Below are positions 28,593 to 37,752 of a stretch of 64,000 nt of DNA, piece by piece. The position numbers and the translations under genes were made by a program. The notes below the pieces were generated by a model that worked only from the letters and a program-made list of their open reading frames with translations, ran no database searches and was not told the DNA's origin. Within the stretch, counting starts at the first letter, position 1, and each line of letters starts with the position of its first letter. Origin of the DNA: Prasinococcaceae sp. CCMP 1430 (Eukaryota > Prasinodermophyta > Palmophyllophyceae > Prasinococcales > Prasinococcaceae); assembly GCA_013416795.1 (NCBI GenBank), contig RQSC01000010.1, forward strand, positions 182,486-246,485. The letters run 5' to 3'.

Positions 28593-31500
28593 ATGTCCGG
28601 CGGGGAGCGCGGCGAGCGAGCCCCCCCCCCGCGCTCGCCGGCGCGCAGCAAGCTCGCCGGCATGGTGCTGGGTGGCGCGGTCGACGATCACGAGGACGAC
28701 ACGGCGGTGGCGATCGCCGCCGCGGTGCACATCGCGGAGGAGCGGTCGCGCGCGGCCACCAGCGCGCGAAAGAGGGAAATGCCGCCGCTGGGCGGCAGGC
28801 GCGCCGGCGGCGCGCGAGGCGGCGGCGGCGGTGGTAGTGGCGGCGGCGGTCCTAGTGGCGGCGGCGGTGGGAACACGCAGCCATCAACGCGACGCGGCAC
28901 GCCGACCCAAGCGATGGACGTGCCCCTCTCGGCACTCCGCCAAGCGCGCTCCGCGCTGAGCGCGTCGCTGGACGACCAGATGTCCGGCCTGGGCATGACG
29001 AATAGCGCGCCCACGTCGCGCGCGACCTCGCCGCCCTCTTCGGTGCACGGCGAAGGGGCGCACATGTTCAAGGGTTCGGAGAGCGCGCGCCAGCGGTGGG
29101 TGTATGCGGTTCAAAGTGTGCAGCGGCACCTCCAGCGATACGGCACGCAGGAAGACGTGCTCATGTTCAAGGGGTCGGAGAGCGCGCGGCAGCGGTGGGT
29201 GTACGCGGTGGAAAGTGTGAAGCGACATCTCCAGCGACACCGCACGCACGATCTGTCGCGCTCACCGCCTGGCGAAGGCGCCAGCCCGCTCGCAACCGGG
29301 CACGCTGTGGAGATGCGCCAGGACTTGGGTGCCGGCGAGCACCCGCGCCTCGGACGGCGCGGTGGCGCGCCCGCAGGAACGCGCTCGGACGCGCACGAGC
29401 GTGCCCACGCGCAGGCGCAGACGAACGCGCCGGCGAGCGGACGCGCCGGCAAAGTGCCGGCCAACGGCGGTGCCACGCCGCGCGCCGATTTGCCCAGGGT
29501 GAAATTGCCGCTGCGGGGTCCCCTCGCGAGTGGTGCGCTTGTGCGCTCCCACGGTCTCTCGCAGTCGTTTACGACGGCGAGGGCGACCGGGGGCGACATT
29601 CTGACGGCCACGGAGCGCCATGCGGGGCGAGTGCAGCAGGGCGCGCGCGCGGTGCGAGGCTCGGCGCAGATGGTGCGCTCGACGAGCATGGAGCACACAA
29701 ACACTGCCTTCGACAACGACTGCGACTCGATGGGCGATTGCGACGACGCGCAGGTTGTACTGGGCGTGTGCGCGCTGAGCAAAAAGGCGCGCTCAAAGCA
29801 GATGACGAAGATCCTCGAGCGGCTCACCAACTTTGGCGAGTTCACGGTGAACATCTTTGGCGACGAAACCATCCTCGAGGAGCCCGTCGAAGCGTGGCCG
29901 ATTTGCGACTGCCTCATCAGTTTCTTCTCGGAAGGGTTCCCGCTCGAGAAGGCCGAGGCGTACGCGAGGCTGCGCAGGCCCTTCCTGGTCAATGACCTGG
30001 CAATGCAGCACGACGTGTTGGATAGAAGGCGTGTGTACGGCGTCCTCAAGGGCGCTGGCATTCCCGCACCGCCACACATTGTCGCGAGCCGCGACTCGCC
30101 CGACTGGGACGAGTCTGACTTTGAAGAGACCGAGGACTCGGTGCGCATCGGCGACGGCAAACGCATCATGAAGCCCTTCGTGGAGAAGCCGGTGAGCGGT
30201 GAGGACCACAACGTGTACATATACTTCCCGCCGAGCGCCGGAGGCGGCTGCAAAAAGCTCTTCCGCAAGAAGAACGACAGGTCGTCAGAGTACTTTCCCG
30301 ACATCAACAGCGTGCGGCGCGACGGACAGAGCTACATCTACGAGGCGTTTTTGCCAACTGGCGGCACGGACGTGAAAGTATATACACTGGGGCCATACTA
30401 CGCGCACGCAGAGGCGCGCAAGTCGCCCGTCGTAGACGGCAGGGTACTGCGAACCGCCGATGGCAAGGAGGTGCGCTTTCCCGTCTTACTCAACCCCTTT
30501 GAAAAAGAGATAGCGCGCGCAGTCACCTTGGCTTTTGCGCAAATGGTGTGTGGATTCGACCTGCTGCGTTCGAATGGGCGATCGTACGTGTGCGACGTCA
30601 ACGGCTGGTCATTCGTCAAGAGCTCCGACAAGTACTACGACGACGCGGCGGGCATTCTGCGGGCGATGATGCTAGCTGCGGTCGCGCCGCAGAAGCTGAC
30701 ACGCAGGCCATACCCGATCATGCCGCGCAACGGCTCGGACAACTCTATCGCGGGCGGTGGCGACGGGTCCGCATCGGACGATGGGACATCCGCCACCGAC
30801 GGAGGCGACGCCCCTGGTGGCGCGGTGGACGAGCTTCCAGGCAAGGGTAGCAAGCATCAAGAGCTGCGCTGCGTCCTTGCGGTGATTCGCCACGGCGATC
30901 GCACACCCAAGCAGAAGATGAAGATGACCACGCGCCATCCTAAGCTGCTCAAGCTGCTCAAGAGGCACGGAGGCAAGCGCGGCGAGGCGAAGCTCAAGGC
31001 CCCGCATCAGCTTGAGGAGCTCCTGGAGGTCGTGCACGAGCTGATCGCCGAGAAGCGCGCCAGGCAGTCCAACCGCAGGCGCGGAGACCCAGAGTCGGAC
31101 TCGGACACCGGTGAGGACACCGACATGCCCATGCGAAAGCTGCAACACCTGTGCTTTGTGCTTGAGCAGGGTGGGCACTTCAGCGGCATCAATCGGAAAG
31201 TTCAGTTGAAGCCACTGAGCTGGTCGACCGAACCAGAGAGCGACTCGAGCTCCGCAGGGGACAACGTGACCGCAGACGGGTCCAGCTCAGCGGCCCCGAG
31301 CACGCCGCGCAGCGGCGACACGCCACGTGCCGGCGCAAATGGCGGCGGGGATGCACCACGCGGGCGCTGCACGGAGGCGCTGCTCGTGCTAAAGCACGGC
31401 GGGGTGCTGACACCTAAGGGGCGCGCGCAGGCGGAGTTCGCTGGCCGCGCGTTCCGCAGCGCTATGTACCCGACAGAAGGGCCCGATGGCGGAGGTCTCT

Positions 31501-33536
31501 TGCGCTTGCACTCGACGTACAGACACGACCTCAAGATCTATTCGTCCGACGAGGGGCGAGTTCAGATGAGCGCCGCTGCGTTCGTGCAGGGCCTGTTGGA
31601 CCTCGAGGGCCGGTCGCTGACACCGATCCTGGTATCGCTGGTGAAGAAGGATGCCAGCATGCTCGATGCCTTTGGCAAGAGCACCTGCGAAAAGATCGCT
31701 GCGGCGAAGGCACTGCTGTATGACCATCTCACTCAAAGCAATGCGCCCGACGCAACAGGCGAGACCTGGAGCCACTGCGATTGGCGCATGGAGAATGAAG
31801 CCAACAACGAGGGTCGCCGCGTGCCCCGACGCAGCTCGTTCTCTCACGTTGGCCCTGTGGACCGCCTTCCGCCGAACTCCGTCGAGTTGCTGCACCGTCT
31901 CGCATCGGAGCTGAACGCACTGGTGTCGTGCCTTGAGGTGCTCGAGGCGTCCGTTGAGAATCCACACGGCACCGTGGCGTTTGGGGGCGCTGCAAGCGTG
32001 CCCGAGAGGGCGAGCATGCCTGCGCCGCAGGCTACCACCGCTGGTATGGATGCCGCGAGCTCCGACAACATCGCCATCGAGGCCAGCGACACCTCGCCCG
32101 GCCTCTTGGGAGACATGAGCAGCGACGCGCACGCAAGCGGTTCGCCCACCGGGCGTAGCCCCATGCCCTTGCAGCGCAGCGGGGACAGCGGCCCCTTCTC
32201 TGACTATGATCGGAGTCGCAGGGGAGAGAGCCTGCTGCTGGTTCACACGCGCTGGTCGAAGCTATACAACGACTTCTACTCAGAGAGGAAGGGCACTTTC
32301 AATCTGAGCAAGGTCCCCGACGTGTACGACATGTCGAGGTACGATCTCATGCACACCTCCGACCTTTTCGACGACACATTCGTGGCGATCCTACGCAGGG
32401 TCCTGGCCACGGTCAAGGTGCTGGCGGATTGCGTCATACCGCATGAGTATGGAGTCACGCCGCCTCAGAAGCTGTCAATCGCGTCGGACATCTCGAAGCT
32501 CCTGATGGGGAAGCTGGTGGCAGATATGCTCAACACGCGCGGCGAGAGTCTGGCGATGACCATGCCGCGAGCTCAGGCGAATGAGCGCGGAAGTGCGACC
32601 GAATTTGGCGATTTCGCTCCCACCGCGGATGCTACGTACGGGGAAGATTCGGGCGACATGGGTACGCACAGCAATCCCGACGGAGCGGAGGGGGCGCGCT
32701 CTGACTCGTCGCTGCGGAAGATTCGCACCTCGTCGTCGCTCGGGACCTCACCGGGTACGGCCATGGGAGTGTCGACCTCCGCCCAAGTGTCATCACAGCG
32801 CTCTCGCGGGCGCACGAGCAGCGCCACCCGACTCGCCGAGGCCGACGAGGAGGACGAGGAGCTGGACATCGATGATGGCCAAGATGACGTAGTGGAGAGT
32901 GGTGAGATAGGCGAGGACGATGCCACAGTCGACCACAGGCTCAACTTGAAGTATGCTGTCAACATCAGCACACCCGCGCGCCACGTCCGCTCGCGCATAT
33001 ACTTTACGTCGGAGTCGCACGTGCACGCGCTGGTCAACGTGCTGCGCTTCGCGGAGACCGAGGAGGGCGTGCCGCTGCTCACTCAAGAGGCGCGGCAGAT
33101 ACTCGCCGACACGGACCAGTTGGACTATCTCACCCACATCGTCTTCAGGCTGTTTGAGGACATGGATGCGCCAATCAACGAACCCGGACGTTTCCGCCTA
33201 CAGATCATGTTCAGCTCTGGCGCGGAGGGTCCGAGAGAGAGCGCCGGCGAGGACGACGAAATGCCGGATCCCGTGCGCCCTTTGGTTGAACTTCCACTGG
33301 AGAGCACAGAGGAGGGTGACTTCGTCAAGCATTTGGCCACGCTGGAGGACTTCATCAAGCTGGTCGAGCCCCACCAGACGCCGTGGAAGAACAAGCGGAC
33401 CAAGGCACAATGGGCACGCGGGAAGCGCAGTCCTTCCTTCTACAATTTGTTTGGTGCAGGCTCGGGACGATATCCTACGAGCAGAGCCTTCATGCTCGAT
33501 GCCAGCTTCTCACGCGCTGCCGGCGGGCGCTCCTAG
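28593..33536 (+). CDS. VIP1/PPIP5K: diphosphoinositol pentakisphosphate kinase with acid-phosphatase-like domain
   Basis: 1647 residues in one uninterrupted frame. Residues 1-385 are low-complexity (Gly runs, Ser/Arg/Ala) and include a tandem duplication starting MFKGSESARQRWVYAV. The ATP-grasp kinase starts near 29755 (VVLGVCALSKKARSKQM) and shows TVNIFGDETILEEPVEAWP, RIMKPFVEKPVSGEDHNVYI, DVKVYTLGPYYAHAEARKSP and VCDVNGWSFVKSSDKYYDD. The histidine acid phosphatase-like domain begins ELRCVLAVIRHGDRTPKQKM (about 30862) and ends near YFTSESHVHALVNVLRF. The protein makes 1-InsP7/InsP8 from InsP6/5-InsP7 and can remove the phosphate again, signalling phosphate and energy state in the cytosol. 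ATG 28593 is the first Met; ATG 28662 follows a possible acceptor. The gene is convergent with DNMT2, with an AT-rich island at 33555-33590. Confidence 0.93.
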   Translation: MSGGERGERAPPPRSPARSKLAGMVLGGAVDDHEDDTAVAIAAAVHIAEERSRAATSARKREMPPLGGRRAGGARGGGGGGSGGGGPSGGGGGNTQPSTRRGTPTQAMDVPLSALRQARSALSASLDDQMSGLGMTNSAPTSRATSPPSSVHGEGAHMFKGSESARQRWVYAVQSVQRHLQRYGTQEDVLMFKGSESARQRWVYAVESVKRHLQRHRTHDLSRSPPGEGASPLATGHAVEMRQDLGAGEHPRLGRRGGAPAGTRSDAHERAHAQAQTNAPASGRAGKVPANGGATPRADLPRVKLPLRGPLASGALVRSHGLSQSFTTARATGGDILTATERHAGRVQQGARAVRGSAQMVRSTSMEHTNTAFDNDCDSMGDCDDAQVVLGVCALSKKARSKQMTKILERLTNFGEFTVNIFGDETILEEPVEAWPICDCLISFFSEGFPLEKAEAYARLRRPFLVNDLAMQHDVLDRRRVYGVLKGAGIPAPPHIVASRDSPDWDESDFEETEDSVRIGDGKRIMKPFVEKPVSGEDHNVYIYFPPSAGGGCKKLFRKKNDRSSEYFPDINSVRRDGQSYIYEAFLPTGGTDVKVYTLGPYYAHAEARKSPVVDGRVLRTADGKEVRFPVLLNPFEKEIARAVTLAFAQMVCGFDLLRSNGRSYVCDVNGWSFVKSSDKYYDDAAGILRAMMLAAVAPQKLTRRPYPIMPRNGSDNSIAGGGDGSASDDGTSATDGGDAPGGAVDELPGKGSKHQELRCVLAVIRHGDRTPKQKMKMTTRHPKLLKLLKRHGGKRGEAKLKAPHQLEELLEVVHELIAEKRARQSNRRRGDPESDSDTGEDTDMPMRKLQHLCFVLEQGGHFSGINRKVQLKPLSWSTEPESDSSSAGDNVTADGSSSAAPSTPRSGDTPRAGANGGGDAPRGRCTEALLVLKHGGVLTPKGRAQAEFAGRAFRSAMYPTEGPDGGGLLRLHSTYRHDLKIYSSDEGRVQMSAAAFVQGLLDLEGRSLTPILVSLVKKDASMLDAFGKSTCEKIAAAKALLYDHLTQSNAPDATGETWSHCDWRMENEANNEGRRVPRRSSFSHVGPVDRLPPNSVELLHRLASELNALVSCLEVLEASVENPHGTVAFGGAASVPERASMPAPQATTAGMDAASSDNIAIEASDTSPGLLGDMSSDAHASGSPTGRSPMPLQRSGDSGPFSDYDRSRRGESLLLVHTRWSKLYNDFYSERKGTFNLSKVPDVYDMSRYDLMHTSDLFDDTFVAILRRVLATVKVLADCVIPHEYGVTPPQKLSIASDISKLLMGKLVADMLNTRGESLAMTMPRAQANERGSATEFGDFAPTADATYGEDSGDMGTHSNPDGAEGARSDSSLRKIRTSSSLGTSPGTAMGVSTSAQVSSQRSRGRTSSATRLAEADEEDEELDIDDGQDDVVESGEIGEDDATVDHRLNLKYAVNISTPARHVRSRIYFTSESHVHALVNVLRFAETEEGVPLLTQEARQILADTDQLDYLTHIVFRLFEDMDAPINEPGRFRLQIMFSSGAEGPRESAGEDDEMPDPVRPLVELPLESTEEGDFVKHLATLEDFIKLVEPHQTPWKNKRTKAQWARGKRSPSFYNLFGAGSGRYPTSRAFMLDASFSRAAGGRS
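29064..29261 (+). repeat. Tandem 99-bp duplication in the VIP1 N-terminal extension
   Basis: Two adjacent copies start at 29064 and 29163. Both encode MFKGSESARQRWVYAV followed by QSVQRHLQRYGT or ESVKRHLQRHRT. DNA differences are mainly at third positions, so the duplication is old enough to have diverged but keeps the helix-like, positively charged sequence. It lies outside both catalytic domains. Confidence 0.85.
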
Positions 33537-33592
33537 CTTCGCACTCGTCGCCCTGATGGTACAGTACATATTAATTATTATCGCCAGGCCCT

Positions 33593-35005
33593 TCAGAGCC
33601 CGTTCGAGCGCTCGGGCCCGTCCGAGCGATGGCGCTTGTGTTTTGTGTGAGAGTTCCCCTCGCTTGGGCCCTCATGGTCGTCCCACAGGAGATAGCGGAT
33701 GAGCGGGGTGAGCACCGCCACACTTAGGCTGTTGCCAAGAAGAGCATACCGCTGCTTCAGTGTCACCCTATCGGGGAAGCCAAACGAGGGCGGGAAGGAG
33801 TGCAAGCTGGCCACCTCACGCGGCGTGAAGTAGCGCGCGCGCAGCGCGATCAGGTCGGCAACCGTTTGCTCCGCCATTTCCGACCTGCTGCCTACGGTGG
33901 GGTACACGCTTGCATCGACTGGTCCCTCCACGCGGCTCCACGCGTGGTCTCCCCAGCGGACGTCGTGGCGGCTGCCGCGAGTCACAAGCACCGAGCCTGT
34001 GCCCTTGGCATACTTGTAGTAGTTTTTGGTGAAGCAGCACGTCTTGGTGTCATCGGCGTCTACCAGATCGATCACCACACCATGCTTGCGCAGCGTCGCT
34101 TCGCTCACGTACGTGAAGTCGGACGCGATGGGCGCGTCCCCATTCTCCAGGTAGTCAGACAGCGGTCGCACCCGCATGCCATCCGCGTCTATGCCGGCGC
34201 CAGCCGCATCACCAGCCCGCACACCGCCGAGCGTATGCCACGGCGGCTGCGGCGGCGGGCCCGACTGCCAAACGCCGAACGCGTGCTCCCCCTCCTCTGC
34301 GTGCCCGGCCGCCTCTGGCTCTGCCTCCGCCTGGACTTGCTTCTGCGCGTACGCGTGCGCGCACGGGTGCGCAGCAAAGGCGTGTCCCTTTGCCACGCGC
34401 TTCGCGAGGACGAAGTAACGCGGGCGCGAGTATGGGACGCCAACCTCGAGCGGGCTGAGCATAGCACCCTGCGCGGCGTAGCCCGTGTCGCGCAGGGCGG
34501 AGAGCAGCGCGGCGTGCGTCTCGCTCGTTTCGAAGCCGCACACGTTCTCGACCAGGATGTGCGTGGGCGGAGCCTTCATCTCGCGGAGCCTCTCCAGGAG
34601 GTCAAGGAAGCTTGCTGCGCGCCCATCGGCCGTGTCGCGTTTGAGACCTTGGCGCGTGTAGGGCTGGCAGGGAGGCGACATGAGCCACAAGGATGCGCCC
34701 AGCGCATCAAGCTGCTGCGCGCTGAGGGCCTGCACGTTGCCCTCCTTCGGCCGCTCGCCGAAGTTGTGCGCGTACGTTTCGCACGCGTGCGGGTTGAGGT
34801 CAAATGCGCGCACGCGCACGCGCGGTCTCGCCGGCGCGCTGCAGCTCCCACTCCCGCCTTGTACGCCGCTCTCGGGCGGCAGCGCGTCGAGCAGCGCGTA
34901 GTGCAGGCCGCCGACGCCGCAGTAGAACTCGGCCGCCGTCAGCAACGTCTCGTCGCTGCCGCCGCCGCCGCCGCCGCTGCCGTCATCCCCTCGTCCACGA
35001 CCCAT
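33593..35005 (-). CDS. DNMT2/TRDMT1 tRNA (cytosine-5) methyltransferase
   Basis: 470 residues in one exon from ATG 35005. C5-methyltransferase motifs are in order: motif I AAEFYCGVGGLHYAL (SAM binding), motif IV SPPCQPYTRQG with the catalytic Cys, motif VI ILVENVCGFETS, motif VIII region LEVGVPYSRPRYFVLAKR, the DNMT2-specific CFT target-recognition motif in CCFTKNYYKYAKGTGSVL, and motif X YALLGNSLSVAVLTPLIRYL. DNMT2 enzymes methylate C38 of tRNA-Asp and a few other tRNAs. An inserted Ala/Glu/His-rich loop (about residues 215-290) separates the catalytic and recognition parts and is longer than usual. All catalytic residues are intact, so it should be active. Confidence 0.93.
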   Translation of the reverse strand: MGRGRGDDGSGGGGGGSDETLLTAAEFYCGVGGLHYALLDALPPESGVQGGSGSCSAPARPRVRVRAFDLNPHACETYAHNFGERPKEGNVQALSAQQLDALGASLWLMSPPCQPYTRQGLKRDTADGRAASFLDLLERLREMKAPPTHILVENVCGFETSETHAALLSALRDTGYAAQGAMLSPLEVGVPYSRPRYFVLAKRVAKGHAFAAHPCAHAYAQKQVQAEAEPEAAGHAEEGEHAFGVWQSGPPPQPPWHTLGGVRAGDAAGAGIDADGMRVRPLSDYLENGDAPIASDFTYVSEATLRKHGVVIDLVDADDTKTCCFTKNYYKYAKGTGSVLVTRGSRHDVRWGDHAWSRVEGPVDASVYPTVGSRSEMAEQTVADLIALRARYFTPREVASLHSFPPSFGFPDRVTLKQRYALLGNSLSVAVLTPLIRYLLWDDHEGPSEGNSHTKHKRHRSDGPERSNGL

Positions 35006-35560
35006 GCCACCTCACCAACCGCACTCAACCCTCGCCCCCCCGCCCGCGCGCGCGCCCGCACGCGCTGTGACCCCCTACGCCCTTGGCGCCCTCCCCTCCC
35101 ACCCACCCACCCTCACTCCGCCCGCCCATGCGGCGTGTGGGGCGCGCTGCCGCCGCGCTGGTGGCGCGGCTGCCGGCGGCCGCGCGGCGTCACACGTCAC
35201 GTGCGCACATCAAACTGCACTGGGACTGTCCGTGCGCGCGGGGATGCCTCCCAACACACCGCACAATCAAAAAAGCATTTAAGCGAAGCCCTAATCATAA
35301 ACCTCAAACATGCTAGTACCACAAGGAACAAAGCTCAAACAGATGACACCCTCTTACAACGCAGAACCTGAACCCCCCGCGCCCGTGCCAGCCCAGCCAG
35401 CGGCAGCGCCCGCGTTGGGCCACGCGCGCTCCACCCGCCAGGCAGAGCGCTGTCTGGGTGCCTGGCTGTCTGGCTGGCTGTGGGCTGCTCGCGCGAGGGG
35501 CCGATGGGCGGCGCGCCGGCGGGCCCAGCCGCGGATGGGATGCGGCCGCGGTGGCGCGCG
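35006..35560. other. Nuclear sequence up to the plastid junction
   Basis: GC-rich 5' flank of the DNMT2 gene, with an AT-richer patch at about 35265-35365 and a TGGCTG-type microsatellite at about 35455-35490. No gene is seen. Composition changes abruptly after GGTGGCGCGCG at 35560. Confidence 0.5.
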
Positions 35561-35657
35561 TATTTTAGATAACTCAACCATTATTTTTCATTCTTACCTT
35601 GTAGCTATATAAAACTTAAAATTTTTAAGGTTTTATGGTATACTACGAAGTGAAAAT

Positions 35658-35744
35658 GGAAAGATGGCTGAGTGGTCGAAAGCGGCGGATTGCTAATCCG
35701 TTGTATGTTTTTGCATACCGGGGGTTCGAATCCCCCTCTTTCCG
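35658..35744 (+). tRNA. trnS-GCU: tRNA-Ser (GCU), plastid
   Basis: 87-nt type II tRNA. The acceptor GGAAAGA pairs with TCTTTCC, the anticodon loop ATTGCTAAT gives GCU, a long variable arm (TTGTATG...CATA) is present, and the T loop is GGTTCGAATCC. It is the first plastid gene after the junction, about 100 bp from it. Confidence 0.95.
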
Positions 35745-35810
35745 TTGTCATTAGCTAATTTTTTTCTTATATTTTTAGAGTTTAATATATTTTTTCGAAC
35801 AATAAAACTT

Positions 35811-35900
35811 ATGGATTTAATTGGTATTTCATGGGCCTTTCTTATGGTTATGTTTACATTTTCGCTATCATTAGTAGTATGGGGACGTAGTGGCCTGTAA
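35811..35900 (+). CDS. petN: Cytochrome b6f complex subunit VIII (PetN)
   Basis: 29-residue single-helix protein beginning [17 protein letters not shown] and ending [10 protein letters not shown], almost the land-plant PetN consensus. It is a peripheral helix needed for assembly and stability of the thylakoid cytochrome b6f dimer. It heads a set of tiny subunit genes with psb30 and psaM on the same strand. Confidence 0.95.
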   Translation: MDLIGISWAFLMVMFTFSLSLVVWGRSGL

Positions 35901-36022
35901 GGCTTACGTTCTTAGTATTTCTAAAATAATGAAAACAAAAAACTCTTTTCCATAAGGAAATTGGCTTTTAATTTAAAATTTCTTTAGTAATAAAGAAAAA
36001 TTTTCCTTCCTACAAAAATTTT

Positions 36023-36124
36023 ATGAATATTGAAATTATTGGAAATTTAATTAGTATTCTACTTATTGCTGGTGCAGGACCAGCAATTGTTGCCATTTTA
36101 GCATTTAACAAAGGTAACCTATAA
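36023..36124 (+). CDS. psb30: Photosystem II protein Psb30 (Ycf12)
   Basis: 33 residues beginning MNIEIIGNLISILLIAGAGP with the conserved ending ILAFNKGNL. It is a one-helix subunit at the periphery of photosystem II in the thylakoid, near cytochrome b559 and PsbJ/PsbK. Length and C terminus match the family. Confidence 0.93.
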   Translation: MNIEIIGNLISILLIAGAGPAIVAILAFNKGNL

Positions 36125-36198
36125 GTATTTTTATTTCTTATTTAAAGTATTTCGTTTAGAAATTTTTAATTCTATTGTTTATTCTTAGGAGAATACAA

Positions 36199-36297
36199 AT
36201 GGGTATTTCAGACAGTCAAGTTTTTACAGCTATGCTTCTTGCACTTGCTACAGGAGTTCTAGCTTTACAACTAGGTAATGAACTTTACAAGGCTTAA
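36199..36297 (+). CDS. psaM: Photosystem I subunit XII (PsaM)
   Basis: 32 residues, [19 protein letters not shown] then [13 protein letters not shown], the PsaM pattern (ISDSQ start, LxxELYK end). It is a single-helix subunit at the photosystem I core. A TTAGGAGAA ribosome-binding sequence lies just upstream (about 36186-36194). psaM has been lost from many green lineages, so its presence is taxonomically informative. Confidence 0.93.
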   Translation: MGISDSQVFTAMLLALATGVLALQLGNELYKA

Positions 36298-36304
36298 AAT
36301 CTTA

Positions 36305-36353
36305 TATTATTGTTTAATTCATTTCTGATAAAGAGAATGAATTAAACAATAAT
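36305..36353 (+). terminator. Inverted repeat after psaM
   Basis: ATTGTTTAATTCATT pairs with AATGAATTAAACAAT around a short loop. It is a 3'-end stabilising stem for the petN-psb30-psaM transcript. Confidence 0.7.
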
Positions 36354-36404
36354 TAATAATTTACATTCAAAAATTTACAAAACTATGTTATAATAAAGTT
36401 ATAT

Positions 36405-36476
36405 GCGGGTATAACTCAGTGGTAGAGTGAGACCTTGCCAAGGTCTAAGTCGCGCGTTCGAATCGCGTTACCCGCT
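36405..36476 (+). tRNA. trnG-GCC: tRNA-Gly (GCC), plastid
   Basis: Acceptor GCGGGTA/TACCCGC, anticodon loop CTTGCCAAG giving GCC, T arm CGCGTTCGAATCGCG. No intron. A TATAAT box sits at 36389-36394, directly upstream. Confidence 0.95.
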
Positions 36477-36549
36477 TTTTTAGAATAAAAAATTTTATTA
36501 ATTATTAATTAAAGGAATGTTAAATCAGTCCTTTAATTAATAATTTAAA

Positions 36550-37170
36550 TTAATTCATTGAATTATAAACAACTTGCTCATTTTCTTGTTGAACAACATT
36601 ATCAATTAAACCATATTGACGAGCATCAGCTGCTGATAAATAACGGTCACGGTCCATATCACGAGCTACAACTGCTAGTGATTGCCCTGTACGTTTTGCA
36701 TATAGACGACCTACTTGTTGACGTAAACGTAATACTTCTAAGGCTTCTAACTTTACATTACTTGCTTGCCCTTGTGAACCACCTAATGGCTGGTGAATCA
36801 TAATACGTGCATGTTGTAGGGCAATACGTTGACCTAATGTTCCACCAACTAATACAAAGGAAGCCATTGAAGAAGCACAACCAACACAAATGGTTGTAAC
36901 ATTTGCTTGAATATGTTGCATTGTATCATAAATAGCTAATCCAGCATTTACATAACCACCAGGTGAATTAATATACATGTATAATTCTTTAGATTCATCT
37001 TCAGAATTTAAATATAACATAATTCCAATTAATTGATTAGCTAATTCATCATCAATTACTTGTCCTAAAAATAAAATACGTTCACGATATAAACGATTAT
37101 AAATATCTACCCATTGAGCAGTTGGCTCACCAGGTAAACGATATGGTACTCGAGGTACTCCAATTGGCAT
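36550..37170 (-). CDS. clpP: ATP-dependent Clp protease proteolytic subunit
   Basis: 206 residues, the usual plastid ClpP length. The catalytic Ser is in [16 protein letters not shown], the His in [10 protein letters not shown], and a downstream Asp is in [12 protein letters not shown]. The N terminus [13 protein letters not shown] is typical. It forms the stromal Clp protease ring with nuclear-encoded ClpR/ClpP subunits and HSP100 unfoldases. It is last in the minus-strand block accD-ycf4-clpP, 30 bp downstream of ycf4. Confidence 0.97.
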   Translation of the reverse strand: MPIGVPRVPYRLPGEPTAQWVDIYNRLYRERILFLGQVIDDELANQLIGIMLYLNSEDESKELYMYINSPGGYVNAGLAIYDTMQHIQANVTTICVGCASSMASFVLVGGTLGQRIALQHARIMIHQPLGGSQGQASNVKLEALEVLRLRQQVGRLYAKRTGQSLAVVARDMDRDRYLSAADARQYGLIDNVVQQENEQVVYNSMN

Positions 37171-37200
37171 ATCAATTCTCCTTAAAAATACATTTTTAAT

Positions 37201-37719
37201 TTATTGTAGTGGGACTTGGATAAAATAAGCAATTTGAGTTGCATATGATTCTAATTCATCCAAAGTTAAAGTTTGATTTGGTTGTAATAATGGGATTTTT
37301 CGACCATTTTCATATTGTAATGTAATTCCATCTTGAAAAAAGAAGGAATTCGTTGTTTGAATTGAAATTGATTGAATCTCAGAAAATGGGATTTCAATAT
37401 CAATTCGACGGTTTTTCCCAGGAAATCCCCAACGTACAATGCGAACTGTTTTTGTTGCCTTATTATATTCATTATAACCAGCACCAACATTCCAAAAAAT
37501 GGAACATATTAAATAGATACAAGTATACAAAGCAATATACCCATATAGTCCCATGACTGCTTTTTGTGAAAAAGCAATTTCAAGTTCACTAGTTGTTGGA
37601 AAAGGGTTTGATTGAACAAAACCTAGACCACCAATAAATAAGATTACCGCCCAAAAATAATTATCAGTTTTGCGGGTCCCAATAATCCAATCTCTACGAA
37701 TTTCGATTTGTTCAGCCAT
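37201..37719 (-). CDS. ycf4: Photosystem I assembly protein Ycf4
   Basis: 172 residues with two N-terminal membrane helices (NYFWAVILFIGGLGFVQSN and ALYTCIYLICSIFWNVGAGY) and the Ycf4 landmarks RRDWIIGTRKTDNYFW, VRIVRWGFPGKNRRI and LQYENGRKIPL. It is a thylakoid scaffold for assembly of the photosystem I core. It lies between accD and clpP on the same strand, 33 bp from accD. Confidence 0.95.
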   Translation of the reverse strand: MAEQIEIRRDWIIGTRKTDNYFWAVILFIGGLGFVQSNPFPTTSELEIAFSQKAVMGLYGYIALYTCIYLICSIFWNVGAGYNEYNKATKTVRIVRWGFPGKNRRIDIEIPFSEIQSISIQTTNSFFFQDGITLQYENGRKIPLLQPNQTLTLDELESYATQIAYFIQVPLQ

Positions 37720-37752
37720 GCTAAATAAGTGTTTTAATTAAGTACAAAGATT

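Noticed and set aside
35540-35562. NotI-like GCGGCCGCGG near the junction, suggesting cloning-vector sequence
   Set aside because: The surrounding bases do not match a polylinker, and such words are expected in very GC-rich DNA.
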